Positions 22,125 to 25,862 of a stretch of DNA of 25,862 nt are shown piece by piece (the stretch's first letter is position 1; each line of letters begins with the position of its first letter). The position numbers and the translations under genes are program-made. The notes below the pieces were generated by a model that made no database searches, was not told where the DNA came from, and saw only the letters and a list, made by a program, of their open reading frames with translations. The DNA comes from UMGS1590 sp036303105 (GTDB lineage: Bacteria > Bacillota > Peptococcia > Peptococcales > Peptococcaceae). The DNA lies in the NCBI GenBank assembly GCA_036303105.1, contig JAXJBF010000142.1, positions 1 through 25,862 of the forward strand, written 5' to 3'.

Positions 22125-23000
22125 ATGAAACCAGGAATCATTGATATCGGTTCAAACAGCGTGCGTATGGCATGGCTGACGTCTGCGCCACATTATGGAA
22201 CATTGCCGGAAGAACGCTTGCGTTACAGTCGTTTTGCAGAACATGCAACATCAAGCGGTGCGCTGGATGATCGGGCAGTGGCACGCACCATTGCTGCTGT
22301 ACAGGAATTGTTGGCAGAAGCGCAAGCCAATGATGTGGAGGTGCGCCGAATTAGTGCGACATCAGCGCTCAGAGAAGCCGCCAACCGCGAAACGGTTCAG
22401 GCCAAGATGGAGGAGGCACTGCAGCGCTCAATCACACTTCTGCCACCAGAAGCAGAGGCGCGCTACAGCTACGAAGGCGCCATTTACGGTCTGCCGCGTC
22501 AGGGACGAACGGTTGCAGTGCTGGATGTTGGCGGTGGCTCTACAGAACTTTGTTGGGGCGAAGGAGAAGGAATGGCTGCATCGGTGCCTGTTGGCGCAGT
22601 GCGATTAAAAGAAGCGGCCGATCAGATTGGTCCATTGACGACGGCACTGGCCCCTCTGACGCATCGTGCACCAAAAGGAAACAGTGTCCTGCTGGTTGGT
22701 GTTGGCGGCACGCTGACAACAATGGCGGCGCTTTTTGAAGGCATGCAGACGTATGACCCACGTATGATTCATCAAATGACTTATGGTGCCAATGCTATTT
22801 CACAGATTAATGACATATTAAAAGGCATGCCGATCGACAAGCGCTTGGATTTGCCAGCCTTGACGGCAGGACGGGCTGACATCATTACGCAGGGATTGGA
22901 TATTGCACTAACAGTGATGCATGCATTAGAAACCCCTGCTTTGACAGTCAGCACCACAGATCTGCTCTTTGGGCAGCTTTTGGAGCTTATCAAGGCATGA
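22125..23000 (+). CDS. Ppx/GppA-family phosphatase (exopolyphosphatase or pppGpp phosphatase)
   Basis: A 291-residue short-form Ppx/GppA protein of the ASKHA ATPase superfamily, which hydrolyses the terminal phosphate of polyphosphate and/or pppGpp. Visible motifs are the N-terminal phosphate loop GIIDIGSNSVRM, the ISATSALREAANRE stretch, the second phosphate loop VAVLDVGGGSTELCWG and the third glycine-rich loop LLVGVGGTLTTMAAL. The C-terminal HD-like domain of long Ppx is missing, as in other short members. The ATG at 22125 is preferred; ATG 22113 abuts the purine-rich ribosome site. Its stop overlaps the tilS start, so the two are coupled. Which substrate it uses cannot be told from sequence. 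Confidence 0.9.
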   Translation: MKPGIIDIGSNSVRMAWLTSAPHYGTLPEERLRYSRFAEHATSSGALDDRAVARTIAAVQELLAEAQANDVEVRRISATSALREAANRETVQAKMEEALQRSITLLPPEAEARYSYEGAIYGLPRQGRTVAVLDVGGGSTELCWGEGEGMAASVPVGAVRLKEAADQIGPLTTALAPLTHRAPKGNSVLLVGVGGTLTTMAALFEGMQTYDPRMIHQMTYGANAISQINDILKGMPIDKRLDLPALTAGRADIITQGLDIALTVMHALETPALTVSTTDLLFGQLLELIKA

Positions 23001-24337
23001 AAATGGAGCAGGTACAGAAAAAACTGCTCATAGATTTTTTACAGCAAACAGTGTCACCAGGAGAAACTTTACTGGCCGCGGTGTCTGGCGGAGCCGATTC
23101 GATGGCCCTGCTGGATTTGCTGTTATGCTGTCAGAAGACCTGTGGGTATCAGGTGGCAGTGGCACATGTACATCACCATTTGCGAGCGGCTTCAGATGCA
23201 GAGTGGCAGTTTGTGATGCAGTATTGTGCGCAGCGTGCAGTGCCTTTTTATGGGCGGCATGTGCAGGTTGTTGATGGGAAGAAAAATGGAGAAAGCCTAG
23301 AAGCGGCGGCGCATCGCTTGCGCCATCAGGCGCTGCGAAATATGATGCAGGCATCTGGCGCACAGTGGCTGATCTTGGCCCATCAGGCGGATGACCGCGC
23401 TGAAACAGTACTAATGAATATTTTGCGTGGCTGTGGCGTTAATGGACTTGCTGCTATGCCATCACGAGAAGGTCATTTACTGCGCCCCTTGCTGCCGTTT
23501 AGTAAAGCTGCGCTGGAAAACTATTGTGCTGAACATGATATTCCCTATGTGAGCGATGAAAGCAACGCGGATACAACGATCTTACGCAATCGCTTGCGCC
23601 ACGAACTGTTGCCAATATTGACTGCGTATAATCCGCAAATTGGCACAGCGCTGAACCATTTGGCAGAGAACAGTGAGCAGGTAGCAGCGTATGTACAAAA
23701 ACAGGCCGCTCAGTTGTATGAAGAGGCCTGTGCATTAGCAGCTCCACAGTGGGTACTGCTTCATCGAAAGCCGCTGCTCAATGCGCACGATGCCGTGGTG
23801 AGCGAACTGGTGCGCAGCTTATCGCAGCGACTTGCCGGCAATCGTGGCAGCTTGCGTTTTGAAATGATGTCGGCAGTAAGCGAGCGGCTTCGTGCAGGCG
23901 ACGGACGCTGTGATCTGGGGCAAGGTTTCTTTTGCGAATGCACCCGGCGCTGGGTATACATTGGGCGTTGGCCGCAAGGCGAATGGATCGACAACAAGGG
24001 TTGCTGGCAACAGCATTTTCTGTGTGCTGAAGTAGGTGTGCCAGAAGAGATGGTTGTGCGGCCTTATCAAAGTGGTGATGTCATTGCTGTGAAAAACCTT
24101 GGCCGCAAGCAGTTAAAGAAAATTTTTCAGGAGGCAGCGCTGCCGCCATGTTTGCGTTCTATATGGCCTGTGGTATATGATACTAAAATAAAAGAAATAA
24201 TTTGGGTTCCATTCCTTGCGCAGTCGCCGCAACTCATGTATTATAATAGTGTTACCTATTTGAAGGTTGCGTTATATTGCAAGATCGCGCAGCAAGATGT
24301 GCGGCTTGAAATTGATCGAATATGTAAGGATAAGTAG
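22997..24337 (+). CDS. tilS: tRNA(Ile)-lysidine synthetase
   Basis: Modifies cytidine 34 of tRNA-Ile(CAU) to lysidine with ATP and lysine, changing both codon and amino-acid identity, so it is essential. The 446-residue protein has the PP-loop VSGGADSMALLDLLL (SGGADS at 30-35) and the N-terminal ATPase domain with HVHHHLR, followed by LAHQADDRAETVLMNILRGCGVNGLAAM. The small TilS substrate-binding region comes next, and the C-terminal domain ends with VRPYQSGD and KKIFQEAALPP as in the family. The start overlaps the previous stop as ATGA; ATG 23003 with AAGG upstream is an alternative. In Bacillus tilS is followed by hprT and ftsH; here hprT is absent and ftsH starts 14 bases after the stop. 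Confidence 0.96.
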   Translation: MKMEQVQKKLLIDFLQQTVSPGETLLAAVSGGADSMALLDLLLCCQKTCGYQVAVAHVHHHLRAASDAEWQFVMQYCAQRAVPFYGRHVQVVDGKKNGESLEAAAHRLRHQALRNMMQASGAQWLILAHQADDRAETVLMNILRGCGVNGLAAMPSREGHLLRPLLPFSKAALENYCAEHDIPYVSDESNADTTILRNRLRHELLPILTAYNPQIGTALNHLAENSEQVAAYVQKQAAQLYEEACALAAPQWVLLHRKPLLNAHDAVVSELVRSLSQRLAGNRGSLRFEMMSAVSERLRAGDGRCDLGQGFFCECTRRWVYIGRWPQGEWIDNKGCWQQHFLCAEVGVPEEMVVRPYQSGDVIAVKNLGRKQLKKIFQEAALPPCLRSIWPVVYDTKIKEIIWVPFLAQSPQLMYYNSVTYLKVALYCKIAQQDVRLEIDRICKDK

Positions 24338-24351
24338 AAATAGGAGGTACT

Positions 24352-25862
24352 ATGAAGCGTTCAACATGGAAAAGCTTTGCGGTATACCTTGTGATCTTTC
24401 TTCTCTTCTTTTCCATGATCGAGTTTTTCGGGAGCAACAGTGAGCCAACTTCTGAACAAAAGGAAGTCTATGGCCAGAATTATACGGAGTTCATGGAAAA
24501 TGTCGAAGAAGGAAATGTGAAGCAAGTTACCATTACAACGTATGACAATTATCAGGAGATCAGCGGTACGACCAAAAACGGTGAAATCTTCAGCATGCCA
24601 ATCTCCAAAAACGACGACAACCTGACGCAAAAACTGGTTGATGAAGGCGTCGAAGTGACTCAGGCAAAGACACCGGAACCATCACCATTGCTGAATTTAT
24701 TGGGATCTATTCTGCCGGTGCTTTTGCTGGTTGGGGTATTCTTCTTCCTCATGAGTTCTGCACAGGGTGGCGGTGGAAAGATGAGCCAGTTTGGCAAGAG
24801 CAAGGCACGTGTGACCCTCGACAGCCACAACCGTGTGACTTTTAACGATGTTGCCGGTGCTGATGAAGTCAAAGAAGAACTTGCCGAAGTGGTCGACTTC
24901 CTTAAGAAACCGCAGAAATTCAAATCCATTGGTGCCAAGATTCCGAAGGGCGTCTTGCTCTTTGGGCCTCCTGGGACTGGTAAAACCTTGCTGGCGCGTG
25001 CTGTTGCAGGTGAAGCAGGGGTACCATTTTTCTCCATCAGTGGGTCTGACTTTGTAGAAATGTTCGTCGGGGTTGGTGCAAGCCGTGTTCGTGATTTGTT
25101 CGATCAGGCGAAAAAGAACAGCCCTTGCATCATCTTTATCGATGAAATCGATGCTGTCGGGCGTCAGCGCGGTGCTGGTGTCGGCGGTGGTCACGATGAA
25201 CGTGAACAGACACTGAATCAGCTGCTTGTTGAAATGGATGGTTTTGATGCCAACGAAGGGATTATCATTCTGGCGGCAACCAACCGTCCTGACATTCTTG
25301 ATCCAGCACTTTTGCGTCCAGGTCGTTTTGACAGACAGGTTACGGTTGGCCGTCCAGATGTGCGTGGGCGTGAAGAAATTCTTAAAGTTCACACCCGCAA
25401 CAAACCATTGTCAGCCGAAGTGGATTTGAAAGTCATTGCCAAGCAAACTGCTGGTTTTACTGGTGCAGATCTGGCCAACTTGGTCAATGAAGCTGCTTTA
25501 TTGGCAGCACGTGAAAACTTGACAAAGATCACCCAGGAACATTTGGAAAAATCTATTGAGCGTGTTGTTGCTGGTCCGGAAAAGAAAAACCGTGCCCAGA
25601 TGAGCGAAGCCGAGCTCAACCTTGTCAGCTATCATGAAGCTGGTCACGCGGTCATCGGCCACTTCCTGCCAGGGTGTGATCCGATCCACAAAGTGTCCAT
25701 CATTCCACGCGGTGCTGCCGGTGGCTATACGATGAGCCTGCCAGTGGAAGACCGCAACTATATGACCCGCACCCATCTCCTGCATGAGGTCACCATGATG
25801 CTTGGCGGCCGCGTGGCAGAAGAAATCGTGCTTGGTGAAATTTCCACCGGTGCTTCCAACGA
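24352..25862 (+). CDS. ftsH: ATP-dependent zinc metalloprotease FtsH (3' end outside window)
   Basis: A membrane-anchored AAA+ protease that degrades misfolded membrane and short-lived cytoplasmic proteins. The frame is open from ATG 24352 to the right edge, 503 complete codons of a protein usually 600-700 long. A first membrane segment (about 6-23, SFAVYLVIFLLFFSMIEFF), an extracytoplasmic domain and a second segment (about 115-135) precede the AAA+ domain. That domain has Walker A GPPGTGKT at 205-212, Walker B IIFIDEID ending near residue 266, and the second region of homology ATNRPDILDPALLRPGRFDRQV. The zinc motif HEAGH is at 428-432. AGGAGG at 24342-24347 is 4 bases from the ATG. It follows tilS closely and is likely co-transcribed. 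Confidence 0.98.
   Translation, partial: MKRSTWKSFAVYLVIFLLFFSMIEFFGSNSEPTSEQKEVYGQNYTEFMENVEEGNVKQVTITTYDNYQEISGTTKNGEIFSMPISKNDDNLTQKLVDEGVEVTQAKTPEPSPLLNLLGSILPVLLLVGVFFFLMSSAQGGGGKMSQFGKSKARVTLDSHNRVTFNDVAGADEVKEELAEVVDFLKKPQKFKSIGAKIPKGVLLFGPPGTGKTLLARAVAGEAGVPFFSISGSDFVEMFVGVGASRVRDLFDQAKKNSPCIIFIDEIDAVGRQRGAGVGGGHDEREQTLNQLLVEMDGFDANEGIIILAATNRPDILDPALLRPGRFDRQVTVGRPDVRGREEILKVHTRNKPLSAEVDLKVIAKQTAGFTGADLANLVNEAALLAARENLTKITQEHLEKSIERVVAGPEKKNRAQMSEAELNLVSYHEAGHAVIGHFLPGCDPIHKVSIIPRGAAGGYTMSLPVEDRNYMTRTHLLHEVTMMLGGRVAEEIVLGEISTGASN

Noticed and set aside
24216..24247. Promoter for ftsH inside tilS
   Set aside because: A TATAAT occurs at 24242, but the nearest -35-like box (TTGCGC) is 20 bases away, so it is not convincing.
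1..25862. CRISPR array, tRNA or rRNA genes
   Set aside because: I saw no regularly spaced repeats and no tRNA- or rRNA-like sequence in the gaps; a tRNAscan or Infernal run would settle this.

Overview
The window is one contiguous stretch of a bacterial chromosome with every convincing gene on the + strand. The gene order in the right half (SpoVB-like flippase, mazG, S4 protein RqcP/YabO, divIC, S1 protein YabR, tilS, ftsH) matches the yabM-yabN-yabO-divIC-yabR-tilS-ftsH block of Bacillus and its relatives. The sporulation genes of that block (yabP, yabQ, spoIIE) are absent, and hup and a Ppx/GppA gene are present instead. With the moderate GC content, T-box control, a YerC-type TrpR-like protein and a DnaD/DnaI pair, this suggests a non-sporulating Firmicute, quite possibly a Negativicute. 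That placement is inference; no rRNA is present to test it.

Left part (1-7531), housekeeping: the C-terminal 333 codons of aspS with its terminator; a sugar O-acetyltransferase; a probable 6S RNA with its own promoter and terminator; yerC overlapping thrC; sfsA, which looks leaderless; an unusual P-loop-Asp23/Gls24 fusion protein; then a DnaD-domain protein and a DnaI/DnaC-like helicase loader, likely primosome partners.

Middle (7532-11665), an AT-rich accessory islet: a LysR-type regulator, a DUF1254/DUF1214 protein and an SLC13-family permease. It is bounded by a 60-bp direct repeat (56/60 identical) made of the last codons of the helicase-loader gene plus its terminator. A perfect 13-bp inverted repeat lies just upstream of the DUF1254 promoter and is a likely operator. 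This is the part of the window that looks least ordinary: a self-contained regulator, cytoplasmic protein and transporter module of unknown substrate, apparently inserted at the 3' end of an essential gene.

After the islet: nudC, then a T-box leader (serine specifier proposed) controlling serC-serA and a histidine-phosphatase gene that may supply the missing phosphoserine phosphatase step, so the operon could hold the whole route from 3-phosphoglycerate to serine. purA follows with a structured leader, then the yab-type block: a lipid-linked-precursor flippase relative, MazG, HU, RqcP, DivIC, an S1 protein, Ppx/GppA, TilS and the first 503 codons of FtsH, which runs off the right edge.
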